Assembly (NCBI GenBank): GCA_964364175.1
Contig: CAYILR010000009.1
Location: 38,108 to 102,107, forward strand
Reading direction: 5' to 3'
DNA from: CAYILR01 sp964364175
GTDB lineage: Bacteria; Bdellovibrionota; UBA1018
DNA: 64,000 nucleotides
The notes beneath the pieces are model-generated. The model saw only the letters and a program-made list of their open reading frames with translations, was not told where the DNA came from and ran no database searches. This document shows, piece after piece, positions 28,493 to 37,200 of the stretch; the first letter of the stretch is position 1, and each line of letters starts with the position of its first letter. The position numbers were made by a program, and so were the translations under genes.

Positions 28493-29905
28493 CTACTTAC
28501 GAAGTGCTTTGACCTCGGACGCAGTCACGATTTTTTTGGAGTTGCCCCAGGAATCGTAAACATAGGTCAACACGTTGGCGACATCCTCGTCATTCAGCAC
28601 TTGAGCGGGCATCATTGAGTTGAATTTTTCTCCATTGACTGTGATTTCTCCACTCCGTCCTTTGAGAATGGTTTCGATCGCGCGGGATTTGTCTTGGTTC
28701 AAATAGTCAGAATGAGCGAGGGGTGGGAATGCGCCCTTGATTCCCATTCCGTTGGACTGGTGACAAGCCATGCAGTTGTTTGTATAAATTCTTGAGCCAA
28801 ACTCAATTCGCTGTTGATTGTTCTTTGCAATCGGAGCGACCGGAGCAGGTTCTTTAGACATTTCTTGAATGCCGGAACCTTCAGGTTGATAGACCTCGTC
28901 GCTTTGTTTGCCCGAGTAGATTTTTTTGTCCTCAGCTCCTTCGACTTTCAGCATCCCCAAGGAACCTTTGTTGAAAGTTCTGGTCAACGCATGATCTACC
29001 AAGATGTAGGTAGAGGGAACGTCGAGTTTAAATTCAACGATTGCAGCTCCCCCGGGAGGCACAATAGTGGTCTGGACGTTTTCGTTGATCGTTTTGGTGC
29101 CACCCTCGACATAGACTTTGTCAAAAATTTCACCGATGACGTGAAAGTTGGAAGCGATATTGGGTCCGCCTACTCCGAAGTACATACGAACTGTTTCGCC
29201 AACTTTCGCTTTCAATGAGCGATCCCCAGTGATTGCACCGACAGAACCATTGAAGACAATGTAGGTGGGGCGCTCGTCAATTGCTTTTTCCATATCGAAG
29301 GGTTGAACTCCCGGTTCTCCATTTTTACCCTTCGTATAAAAGTCACCTTGCATGACGTAAAATTCTTTATCGACTTTAGGCAATCCAGCTTTTGGTTCAA
29401 CCAAGATCAGTCCATACATTCCGTTGGCGATGTGCATTGCGACGGGTGCTGTTGCGCAGTGGTAAACATACAAGCCTGGATTCAATGCTTTGAAAGTGAA
29501 AACAGAACTGTGACCAGGCGCAGTAAAGGTTGCGCCCGCGCCACCGCCTTGCCCAGTGACGGCATGAAGATCGATGTTGTGTGGGACTTTGGAACTGGGA
29601 TGATTATTTAAGTGGAATTCGACTTCATCTCCTTCGCGGATACGAATCATTTTTCCCGGAACTTTGCCGCCATAGGTCCAGTAAACATAGTCGACGCCAT
29701 CGGCCATTCTGGCTGTCAGTTCTTTCACTTCCAGATTCACCACGACGTGAGTCGCGTGTTTGCGTGTGATGGGCGGGGGAACCAGAGGAGGATCCGTGAG
29801 GATCGCGTTTTCTTTTCCAACGATTTCCTCTTTTGCTAGGGCGGAGAGAGGGCAGGTCAAAATGCAGGCAAGGGTAGCGAGGCGAAGAAGCGAAGAGCTA
29901 AGCAT
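28493..29905 (-). CDS. nirK: Copper nitrite reductase fused to a C-terminal cytochrome c
   Basis: 470 aa; reduces nitrite to NO in the periplasm. Signal peptide 1-24, two cupredoxin domains, then a cytochrome c domain from about residue 360. Type 1 Cu ligands: H109, C150, H158, M163. Type 2 Cu: H114, H149, H305. Catalytic pair: D112 and H255. Heme motif CMACH (378-382), with candidate Met in NSMMPAQ. Such tethered NirK-c proteins, where the fused heme feeds the type 1 copper, are known from a few proteobacteria. AAGGA precedes the ATG. It heads the nirK-nirV-sco operon and is divergent from the NXR-type operon. Confidence 0.96.
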   Translation of the reverse strand: MLSSSLLRLATLACILTCPLSALAKEEIVGKENAILTDPPLVPPPITRKHATHVVVNLEVKELTARMADGVDYVYWTYGGKVPGKMIRIREGDEVEFHLNNHPSSKVPHNIDLHAVTGQGGGAGATFTAPGHSSVFTFKALNPGLYVYHCATAPVAMHIANGMYGLILVEPKAGLPKVDKEFYVMQGDFYTKGKNGEPGVQPFDMEKAIDERPTYIVFNGSVGAITGDRSLKAKVGETVRMYFGVGGPNIASNFHVIGEIFDKVYVEGGTKTINENVQTTIVPPGGAAIVEFKLDVPSTYILVDHALTRTFNKGSLGMLKVEGAEDKKIYSGKQSDEVYQPEGSGIQEMSKEPAPVAPIAKNNQQRIEFGSRIYTNNCMACHQSNGMGIKGAFPPLAHSDYLNQDKSRAIETILKGRSGEITVNGEKFNSMMPAQVLNDEDVANVLTYVYDSWGNSKKIVTASEVKALRK

Positions 29906-30117
29906 GGAGTGATCCTTTCATGATGATTGAATTGAAGGTAACAGGCATTTGCGCTGATGTTAACAAAATATATTTATGGGAAAATTTGTCTCGTTCGGTG
30001 GGACAATAAAACTGACCAGCAGGTTGGGTTGGCTCCAAAAAGAAATTTAAGCGAGCGTGGAGATAGGTTTTTTTATTGGCACGAAATTCGCAAGTCAAAT
30101 TTTTTGGACACTCAAAA
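29906..30117. promoter_or_regulatory. Divergent control region between nirK and the NXR-type operon
   Basis: 212 bases without a gene. It holds an interrupted palindrome TTGTC (29986-29990) and GACAA (30002-30006) with an 11-base spacer, and a perfect TGTTAACA at 29958-29965. AT-rich TATATTTAT-type sequence at about 29969-29977 could give -10 boxes on both strands. No canonical FNR/DNR box is visible. The region must control both nitrite and nitrate/nitrite molybdoenzyme operons, so either repeat is a candidate operator. Confidence 0.35.
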
Positions 30118-30948
30118 ATGAACAAAGCAGCAAGAGATGTAGTGCCAGAAAAGTTTGTGCCAGAAACAGTATTGCAGCACCCTAAGTTTGATCTGGGTGA
30201 GTTTCGCGATCGCTGGGAGCGGTCGCGACTATCAGCACTGGCAAGCGTGTTACAAAAAAGCAGCTTAAATGAAAGTGCGCTGCTCAAGGAAGTGGATTCC
30301 AAAAATCAAGATCAAGTGCTGCGCGCTGTTTTTGAGAACAGCAGGAAGTTTGGACTCAGCGCCGCGAAGTACCTCGGTGTGGCTTGGGAGTTGTCTGACT
30401 TGATCGATGTTTTACCCAGATTGGGGTTGCCGTGTTTTGCGGAGTCCTGGCGTTCGCATAATTCAGCGCAGGTATTAGAGCGATCTGGCTGCGTATCTTT
30501 GGGTCAGCACGGAAGTTTTGGCTGTGATTACTGGCGCGAGGCGCTCGATGGTTTGGTGATGGGCGTGGGCGAGAACGAGCGCCTGGCTAGGCATCGGAGC
30601 TTGGGACACGGGGACTCGGGTTGTCTGGATGTGTTGTTCACCGAGGAATATGTGGTTCCGAGGGTGGTGAGTGCGGAATCTGCGAATCCGAAGTTCGGTC
30701 CGATTCCCAGCGCGATGATGAAGAATCTGGAGCCAACGCAAAAATCTTTTGAATCCATGAAAGTCAATTTGCTCCTCAAGGGATTTTCTGAGGGGACGTT
30801 GTTCTATCAACTGGACGCACAAGAGGGTGTTCTCTGTGGCGCAGGTGGAAAACTCATGCACGAGTCATTTGCTCAGGACGTTGCGCAGATGGACCCGTCT
30901 CTCAAGATTCAAGATGTGTCACCGATTGCAGTGAAACTTAACGCTTAA
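30118..30948 (+). CDS. Unrecognised protein leading the NXR-type operon
   Basis: 276 aa from ATG 30118; an earlier in-frame ATG at 30076 is possible but neither has a good RBS. There is no signal peptide, so it is cytosolic. The central region contains Cys/His-rich conserved-looking motifs: RSGCVSLGQHGSFGCDYWRE near residues 121-140 and RHRSLGHGDSGCLDVLF near residues 155-171, with further Cys at about 106 and 240. The GHG-x2-GC pattern faintly recalls 4-vinyl-reductase (V4R) ligand or metal domains. It ends 12 bases before the catalytic subunit gene, so it is cotranscribed. A role in cofactor insertion, Fe-S supply or sensing is conceivable; I cannot name a family. Confidence 0.8.
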   Translation: MNKAARDVVPEKFVPETVLQHPKFDLGEFRDRWERSRLSALASVLQKSSLNESALLKEVDSKNQDQVLRAVFENSRKFGLSAAKYLGVAWELSDLIDVLPRLGLPCFAESWRSHNSAQVLERSGCVSLGQHGSFGCDYWREALDGLVMGVGENERLARHRSLGHGDSGCLDVLFTEEYVVPRVVSAESANPKFGPIPSAMMKNLEPTQKSFESMKVNLLLKGFSEGTLFYQLDAQEGVLCGAGGKLMHESFAQDVAQMDPSLKIQDVSPIAVKLNA

Positions 30949-30960
30949 CGGAGGAAATAT

Positions 30961-33900
30961 ATGACTGAAGATGGAAATTCGGCGAATTTAGGGAGACGTA
31001 AATTTCTCAAAGGAGTGGCGACCACAGGTGCCTGGGTGTTTTCTCATTCCGCTTTTGGGGCGCCGATCAAGTACTTCAAGCCTACGCATGTGGATAATCC
31101 GCTCAAGTTCTACCCCAACCGAGATTGGGAAAAAACCTATCGGAATATTTTTTCCTATGACTCTGACTTTACATTCCTCTGTGCTCCCAATGACACGCAT
31201 AACTGTTTGCTGAAAGCCTATGTAAAAAATGGCGTGGTGGCTCGAATTGGTCCTAGTTATGGTTATGGAAAAGCGACTGACTTGTACGGCAACAAAGCAT
31301 CGCATCGTTGGGATCCTAGAATTTGCCAAAAAGGCTTGGCGCTGGTCAGAAGATTCTATGGGGATCGTCGGGTCAAGGCACCCATGGTTCGTCGGGGGTA
31401 CAAGGAGTGGGTGGATGCTGGGTTTCCTCGTGATTTGGTTACGGGAGCGCCCGATTCAAAATATTTTCAGCGCGGCAAAGACAAGTGGTTGCGCCTGAGT
31501 TGGGATGATGCCTACCAAATTGCCGCTCAGTCTCTGGAAAATATCTCAAAAACTTATAACGGCGATTCGGGAAGCCAAATGCTTACCAAACAGGGTTATG
31601 ATCCTGCGATGGTCCATGCGGTCGAGGGAGCAGGGACACAGACTCTCAAATTTCGCGGAGGGATGGCATTCCTGGGTGCCACTCGGATTTTCGGCCTCTA
31701 CCGATTCGCCAACATGCTGGCATTGATGGATTCAAAACAGCGAGGTGTCGGTCCGGACAAGGCGATTGGCGGACGGGGTTGGGATAGTTACAGTTGGCAC
31801 ACAGATTTGCCACCGGGGCACCCGATGGTGACAGGATCTCAGACTAACGACTTTGATCTTTTCTCGACGGAATATGCCAATTTGATCATCGTTTGGGGGA
31901 TGAATTGGATCACGACAAAGATGCCGGATTCTCACTGGCTGACCGAGGCTCGTCTCAAAGGCGCCAAGACCTTTGCGGTCACAGTCGAATACAGTGCAAC
32001 CGCTTCGAAGGTGGACGAAGTCGCTGTGATTCGTCCCGGCACTGATCCTGCCTTCGCGCTAGGGCTGGCTCAGGTCATTATTTCCAAAAAACTCTACGAT
32101 GTGGATTTCGTGTCCGAGAACACGGATTTACCTTTCTTGATCCGCATGGACAACCTGCAGCCTTTGCGTCCCGAAGAAGTCATCGAGGGATTCAAAGAGC
32201 CTGAGTTGAAATCCATTCGGTTCATGAAAAAAGGAGAAAAAAATCCCTCAGGCGTGGAAAATGGAGGACAGTTTGCTCCCGAAGGAATGCGGGATCTGTT
32301 CAAGTCTTTCGTGATCCGAGATTCGAAGAGCGGAAAACTCGTGGCTGTCACTCGCGACGATTTTGGCACGCAAATGCGGGAGAAAAAAGTCTCGCCGGAT
32401 CTCCGTGCCTCGTTTTTGGTCAAACTTCTGAATGGAAAATCAGTGAAGGTGCGCTCGACTTTTCATCTCACCGAAGAGTACGTCAACAAAAACTTCACGC
32501 CGGATCAAACCTCCCAGGTCACGGGTGTGCCCAAGTCCGCGATTATTTCATTGGCTGAGCAGATTGCAGCCAATCGAGAAAAAACACTCTTTGCTTGCGG
32601 AATGGGGCCTAATCAGTTTTTCAATTCGGATCTCAAGGACCGAGCGATCTTTTTGGTCGCGGCCCTGACCCGCAATGTCGGATTTCCTGGGGGGAATGTC
32701 GGCAGCTACGCTGGGAACTACCGCTCTGCTTTGTTCGGCGGAATCCCGGCGTATGCTGTCGAAGATCCCTTTAACCTGGCGCTCGGGAAGGGAGATCAGC
32801 CGAAAATCAAAAAATACCTTCACTACGAGTCGCTCCATTACTTCAACTACGGAGATCGGCCGCTGCGTGTCGGAAAGAAAATGTTTACTGGCGATGGTCA
32901 CATGCCGACTCCTACAAAAGCCATGTGGCTCAATAACTCGAACTCGGTGATCGGTAATATTAAGTGGCACTTTGATGTTGTCAATAATACTTTGCCAAAA
33001 CTTGAATTCATTGCCTATGCGGATTGGTGGTGGACGGGATCTTGCGAGTACGCGGATCTTGTTTTCGGTGTCGACAGCTGGGCGGAATTCAAAGCCCCAG
33101 ATATGTGCGGATCGTGCACGAATCCATTCGTTCAAATTTATCCGCGCACACCGCTGCCGAGAATTTTTGACACGCGCACGGACATCGAGGTGATTGCTGG
33201 CGTCGCTGAAAAATTGGGTGACTTACTGGACGAACCGCGAATGAAAGACATGTGGAAGTTCGCATCGGGTGACGATGTACCTGTCTATCTCCAAAGGATT
33301 ATCGACGCTTCTGCCAACCTGAAAGGCTACGACGCGAGAGAGTTGGAGAGCAAAGCAGCGAAAGGAATCCCTGCGCTGGTCAATACGCGAACCTATCCTC
33401 GAGCCTCGTCATTCGAACAAGCGAAGTCGGAACATCCTTGGCACACGCGCTCGGGACGGTTGGAGTTTTATCGACCGGAGTCTGAGTTCATCGATGGCGG
33501 AGAAAACATGGTCGTGTATCGCGAGCCGGTGGATTCGACGCCTTACGAACCCAATGTTCTGGTGGCCCATCCGCACGAGGCGATTCGTCCAAAACGTCCT
33601 GAGGACTATGGAATTCCCTCGAGCGATGTCTCGTCCGAGACTCGTCAAGTTCGCAACGTGATGAAAACTCCGGAGCAACTCATGGGGACGAAACATCCGC
33701 TGCGTTTGAAACTGCACACTCACGTCTATCACACACCGAAGTATCGGCATGGTGCGCACTCCACGCCGATTGATACGGACTACACGGCCATTTGGTTTGG
33801 TCCGTTCGGCGATGTGTATCGACATGACAAGCGCATGCCTTCTAACGTCGAGGGTTACGTCGATATCAATCCGCTGGATGCAAAAGAACTCGGGGTTCAA

Positions 33901-34440
33901 GATGGCGATTATGTTTACATCGATGCGGATCCCGAAGATCGTCCGTTCCGAGGCTGGAAAAAAGGAACTGAGGAGTACAAGGTAGCGCGTCTGATGTTGC
34001 GTGCTCGGTACTATCCCGGCACTCCTCGTGGCATTGCACGGACTTGGCACAATATGTACGGAGCTACCACCGCGAGCGTGCGCGCGCATGAATCGCGCGA
34101 GGACGGTCTCGCAAAAAGTGAAGGGACCAACTATCAAGCGATGTACCGCTACGGAAGCCACCAGAGTGCAACTCGTGCTTGGTTGCGTCCGACACTGATG
34201 ACTGAATCACTCGTGCACAAAGGAATGTTCGGTCAGGGAATCGGAAAAGGGTTCGAGCCGGACATTCACTGCCCAGTGGGTGCGCCTCGCGAGGCCTTCG
34301 TCAAAATCACGAAAGCTGAAGCAGGTGGAATGGGAGGCAAAGGCCTCTGGCGTCCTGCTTCTCTCGGGTTCCGTCCGACTTACGAAAACAAGGCCATGAA
34401 AGAGTACCTCAAGGGCCGATTCATGAAGAAGGGGGTGTAG
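30961..34440 (+). CDS. nxrA: Exported NarG/NxrA-type molybdopterin oxidoreductase, catalytic subunit
   Basis: 1159 aa with a twin-arginine signal (GRRKFLKGVATTG), so the enzyme acts outside the cytoplasm. FS0 ligands appear as C74, D78, C82 and C122 (CAPNDTHNC ... CQKG), with Asp in place of one Cys. The molybdenum Asp is D282 in HTDLPPGHPM, corresponding to the DLPP motif of NarG. This set, with GMNWITTKMPDSHW and WHNMYG blocks, places it in the type II DMSO-reductase branch near nitrite oxidoreductase and periplasm-facing nitrate reductases. With nirK and nosZ nearby, nitrate reduction is the simpler reading, but direction cannot be told from sequence. GGAGG precedes the ATG. Confidence 0.88.
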   Translation: MTEDGNSANLGRRKFLKGVATTGAWVFSHSAFGAPIKYFKPTHVDNPLKFYPNRDWEKTYRNIFSYDSDFTFLCAPNDTHNCLLKAYVKNGVVARIGPSYGYGKATDLYGNKASHRWDPRICQKGLALVRRFYGDRRVKAPMVRRGYKEWVDAGFPRDLVTGAPDSKYFQRGKDKWLRLSWDDAYQIAAQSLENISKTYNGDSGSQMLTKQGYDPAMVHAVEGAGTQTLKFRGGMAFLGATRIFGLYRFANMLALMDSKQRGVGPDKAIGGRGWDSYSWHTDLPPGHPMVTGSQTNDFDLFSTEYANLIIVWGMNWITTKMPDSHWLTEARLKGAKTFAVTVEYSATASKVDEVAVIRPGTDPAFALGLAQVIISKKLYDVDFVSENTDLPFLIRMDNLQPLRPEEVIEGFKEPELKSIRFMKKGEKNPSGVENGGQFAPEGMRDLFKSFVIRDSKSGKLVAVTRDDFGTQMREKKVSPDLRASFLVKLLNGKSVKVRSTFHLTEEYVNKNFTPDQTSQVTGVPKSAIISLAEQIAANREKTLFACGMGPNQFFNSDLKDRAIFLVAALTRNVGFPGGNVGSYAGNYRSALFGGIPAYAVEDPFNLALGKGDQPKIKKYLHYESLHYFNYGDRPLRVGKKMFTGDGHMPTPTKAMWLNNSNSVIGNIKWHFDVVNNTLPKLEFIAYADWWWTGSCEYADLVFGVDSWAEFKAPDMCGSCTNPFVQIYPRTPLPRIFDTRTDIEVIAGVAEKLGDLLDEPRMKDMWKFASGDDVPVYLQRIIDASANLKGYDARELESKAAKGIPALVNTRTYPRASSFEQAKSEHPWHTRSGRLEFYRPESEFIDGGENMVVYREPVDSTPYEPNVLVAHPHEAIRPKRPEDYGIPSSDVSSETRQVRNVMKTPEQLMGTKHPLRLKLHTHVYHTPKYRHGAHSTPIDTDYTAIWFGPFGDVYRHDKRMPSNVEGYVDINPLDAKELGVQDGDYVYIDADPEDRPFRGWKKGTEEYKVARLMLRARYYPGTPRGIARTWHNMYGATTASVRAHESREDGLAKSEGTNYQAMYRYGSHQSATRAWLRPTLMTESLVHKGMFGQGIGKGFEPDIHCPVGAPREAFVKITKAEAGGMGGKGLWRPASLGFRPTYENKAMKEYLKGRFMKKGV

Positions 34441-34443
34441 TTT

Positions 34444-35574
34444 ATGGCTAAGGTAAAAAATTGGCATCTGGGTCGGGAAATGGAATACGCCTACGACGAA
34501 AATCGTCCGAAGCGTCAGTGGGCGATTGTTTTTGATTTGAACAAGTGCATCGCTTGTCAAACTTGCTCGGTTGCATGCAAGACGACATGGACCAGCGGCA
34601 AGGGCCAGGAGTACATGTTCTGGAACAACGTCGAAACCAAGCCGTATGGAAGCTACCCGCTGGCCTGGGATGTTAAAATTCTGGAAAAAATGGGTCAGCA
34701 ACAGTGGAAGGCTCATCAGCCCTATCATGGCAAAACCATTTTTGAGGCAGCTGAGCCGAACGAGCGCGCAGTGCACTTTCATCCGACTGACGAGGATTGG
34801 ATGTATCCGAACAATGGCGAGGATGATTGCTTGGGAAACGTGTCAAAAGGCGAGCACATGAATTTGCCGCACGACAAATGGTTTTTCTACCTTCCCAGGA
34901 CTTGCGCGCATTGCACCTATCCTGCCTGTCTGGCGTCCTGTCCGAGAAAAGCAATTTATAAACGGGAGGAAGATGGAATTGTCCTGATCGATCAGTCCCG
35001 TTGCAAAGGATATGGAGAATGTGTCCGTGCATGTCCGTACAAAAAATCGATGTATAATCCTCATACCCGCGTGAGCGAAAAATGCGTGGGTTGCTACCCA
35101 GCGGTCGAGCAGGGATATCAGCCGATGTGCGTGCAGAACTGCATTGGGAAAATCCGAATCATGGGATTTGTGAATCCTCCCTGGAAATCACGCGAGGATA
35201 ACCCAGTCGATTATCTCGTGCATAAAAAAGGACTCGCGCTTCCGTATTATCCGCAGCTGGGATTGGAGCCCAATATTTATTACATCCCGCCGATTCATGC
35301 GAATCGCGAGTATCTGGAGCAGATGTTCGGGCCCAACGTCAACGAAACGATCGAACGCTACAAAAAACTCCGCGATGATCCTGTGGCCCAAGGTCTGTTG
35401 GTGCTGATGGGAAGTACGGATCGGATCATTCATTCGTTCAAGGTGAATCAAGGAACTGCTTTTGGATATGACGAGAAAGGCGACGAAATCGTCAGTGTCC
35501 CAGTGACTGAACCGTTTATCGAACGAAAATCGTATGACGCGCAATATGGAACCATCAGGAATAATACACCCTAG
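34444..35574 (+). CDS. nxrB: NarH/NxrB-type iron-sulfur subunit
   Basis: 376 aa, no signal peptide; it would be exported as a passenger of the Tat-targeted alpha subunit. Four Cys clusters: CIACQTCSVAC near residue 36, CAHCTYPACLASCP near residue 156, CKGYGECVRACPY near residue 187, and CVGC...CVQNC near residue 214. In NarH the third group carries Trp (C-x-G-W) and holds a [3Fe-4S] cluster; here Tyr occupies that position (CKGYGEC). It conducts electrons between the molybdenum site and the heme subunit. The gene starts three bases after the alpha stop. The about 376-aa length is shorter than NarH (about 510), as in the NXR group. Confidence 0.93.
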   Translation: MAKVKNWHLGREMEYAYDENRPKRQWAIVFDLNKCIACQTCSVACKTTWTSGKGQEYMFWNNVETKPYGSYPLAWDVKILEKMGQQQWKAHQPYHGKTIFEAAEPNERAVHFHPTDEDWMYPNNGEDDCLGNVSKGEHMNLPHDKWFFYLPRTCAHCTYPACLASCPRKAIYKREEDGIVLIDQSRCKGYGECVRACPYKKSMYNPHTRVSEKCVGCYPAVEQGYQPMCVQNCIGKIRIMGFVNPPWKSREDNPVDYLVHKKGLALPYYPQLGLEPNIYYIPPIHANREYLEQMFGPNVNETIERYKKLRDDPVAQGLLVLMGSTDRIIHSFKVNQGTAFGYDEKGDEIVSVPVTEPFIERKSYDAQYGTIRNNTP

Positions 35575-35582
35575 GAATTGAA

Positions 35583-36455
35583 ATGAAACGAATCGGAGGA
35601 ATGATGCTCAATAGAAATGGATTCATAGTCACATCGGTGCTGCTGATGCTGCAGTCTAGTGTCAGCATGGCTGAGATTAAGGCTGCCAAAGTCACGGCAG
35701 ACCTTTCGAAAAGTGCGTTTGAGGAATCAGTTTGGCAGGGAGTGCGTGAGGAGACGGTTTCTCTCATGGCACAGCCGATGGCGCTTCCTCGTCCCAAAAC
35801 GACGACGACGCCGTTGCTTCGAGTGCAAGCTATTCACGACGGCCAGTGGATTGCATTTCGACTGCATTGGAAAACAGATGACGTGAATGAGGCCGGGAAG
35901 TTGGGGCAGTTCTCGGACGCTGTGGCGCTGCAATTTCCGGTGAAAGAGGGATCGCCTCCCCCCATCTTCATGGGTGCGAAGGATAATCCGGTTCATATTT
36001 TTCATTGGCGCGCGCAGTACCAAAAGGACATTGAAAAAGGAAAACCCACGATGAAGGATCTCTACCCGAATATGAACCCGGACATGTATCCGATGGAGTT
36101 CAAAGATTCGGGGAATGTCGAGGGATTGACCGAGGAAAAGCGGGAAGTTTATTCGCCGGGGAAAATCTCGGGCAACCCGCAGTCCTACGAGAAATCCAGT
36201 GCAGTGGACGAGATTTTTGCCGAGGGTTTCGGAAGCAGTGCTGTGATCCAGAATCGAATGTCCAATGGACGTGGGTCCTGGAGAAAAGGGGAGTGGTCAG
36301 TAGTCATCTCCCGCCCACTGAAGCGCGAGAACGGCTCGATGCTTGAAGTTGGAAAAAATAGCTACATTGCGTTTGCGGTGTGGCAAGGTGGCAAACAAGA
36401 GGCGGGGTCACGAAAAAGCCTCACCATGAGTTGGATCCCATTGGAGGTCAAATGA
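35583..36455 (+). CDS. nxrC: Heme-b gamma subunit (ethylbenzene-dehydrogenase type)
   Basis: 290 aa with a Sec signal peptide (cleavage after about residue 30, QSSVSMAE). The rest is a soluble beta-rich domain like the gamma subunits of ethylbenzene dehydrogenase, selenate reductase and NXR, which bind one heme b with Met and Lys. Matching candidates are M130 (PIFMGAKDNP) and K271 (WQGGKQEAG). It would pass electrons to or from a soluble cytochrome or cupredoxin, which fits the absence of a NarI-like membrane subunit. ATG 35583 has AGGAA upstream; a GGAGGA further in is too close to the next ATGs. Confidence 0.85.
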   Translation: MKRIGGMMLNRNGFIVTSVLLMLQSSVSMAEIKAAKVTADLSKSAFEESVWQGVREETVSLMAQPMALPRPKTTTTPLLRVQAIHDGQWIAFRLHWKTDDVNEAGKLGQFSDAVALQFPVKEGSPPPIFMGAKDNPVHIFHWRAQYQKDIEKGKPTMKDLYPNMNPDMYPMEFKDSGNVEGLTEEKREVYSPGKISGNPQSYEKSSAVDEIFAEGFGSSAVIQNRMSNGRGSWRKGEWSVVISRPLKRENGSMLEVGKNSYIAFAVWQGGKQEAGSRKSLTMSWIPLEVK

Positions 36456-37177
36456 TTGCAATTAAAAATGAAACGTCTGCTCCGGCTTTTATCTTAGCTT
36501 CCTTGCTTTCGGCTTATCCGGATGAGGGATTTGCGGAGAATGTGGGTTTGATCTTGGAAGACGAGCAGTTTTCCAACGAGGCTTTGCAGAATAGTCTGGG
36601 CGATCAGCTGATCGAGATTCGGGCAAAGGCAGGGGATGTTTTGGGATCTCCAGCAGCTTTGGATGATCTCAGGTCGGAGTACATTGATCTCTTCGACCGT
36701 GGCAAGCAAGTCACTTCTCTCTACGAAACCGAGTATGGCCGAGAGCGCGCCATGGTCAAAGGGAACGAGCTGGTCGACATCGCCGGGTTCTATCGCGCGT
36801 TCGGATTGGAAACAGGTGGCGAAGGTGTCCAGGCCGAAATGATTGATCATGTTTCGGTTGAGCTCGAGTTTTATGCATTGATGGTCATGAAGAGCGAAGC
36901 GTTGGCAGATTCGAGCGAAACCGAAGGAGCTGAAATCGTTCTGGATGCGCGGAAGAAATTTCTCAAGAGTCACCTGGGACGTTTTGTGGGCGCGATTTGC
37001 GAGCGACCAGGGGTGATCGAAAGTCCGTTTTATTCTGCAGTATTTAAATTTTGTAGGGAATTGGTTGCAGATGAGTGCCGACGGCTTGAAGTGGAAGTGG
37101 AATCCGAGCAGTGGATCTCTTCTCAAGCTGAAGTCGGAGACATCAGCTGCGGCGGCTCTGTGGGATGCGTGAAATAG
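36452..37177 (+). CDS. TorD/NarJ-family chaperone for the molybdoenzyme
   Basis: 241 aa from ATG 36452, overlapping the gamma stop (ATGA) with GGAGG upstream. All-helical cytosolic protein with the family hallmarks SEYIDLFDRGKQVTSLYETEYG near residues 70-91 and DHVSVELEFYALMV near residue 132. Such chaperones bind the alpha signal peptide, delay Tat export and allow Moco insertion. Fourth gene of the alpha-beta-gamma-chaperone operon, as in NXR and ethylbenzene dehydrogenase clusters. The C-terminus ends in a short Cys/Gly tail (ISCGGSVGCVK), which is unusual and could bind a metal. Confidence 0.88.
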   Translation: MIAIKNETSAPAFILASLLSAYPDEGFAENVGLILEDEQFSNEALQNSLGDQLIEIRAKAGDVLGSPAALDDLRSEYIDLFDRGKQVTSLYETEYGRERAMVKGNELVDIAGFYRAFGLETGGEGVQAEMIDHVSVELEFYALMVMKSEALADSSETEGAEIVLDARKKFLKSHLGRFVGAICERPGVIESPFYSAVFKFCRELVADECRRLEVEVESEQWISSQAEVGDISCGGSVGCVK

Positions 37178-37200
37178 GGTTCTAAAAAGACGGGAGAAAT

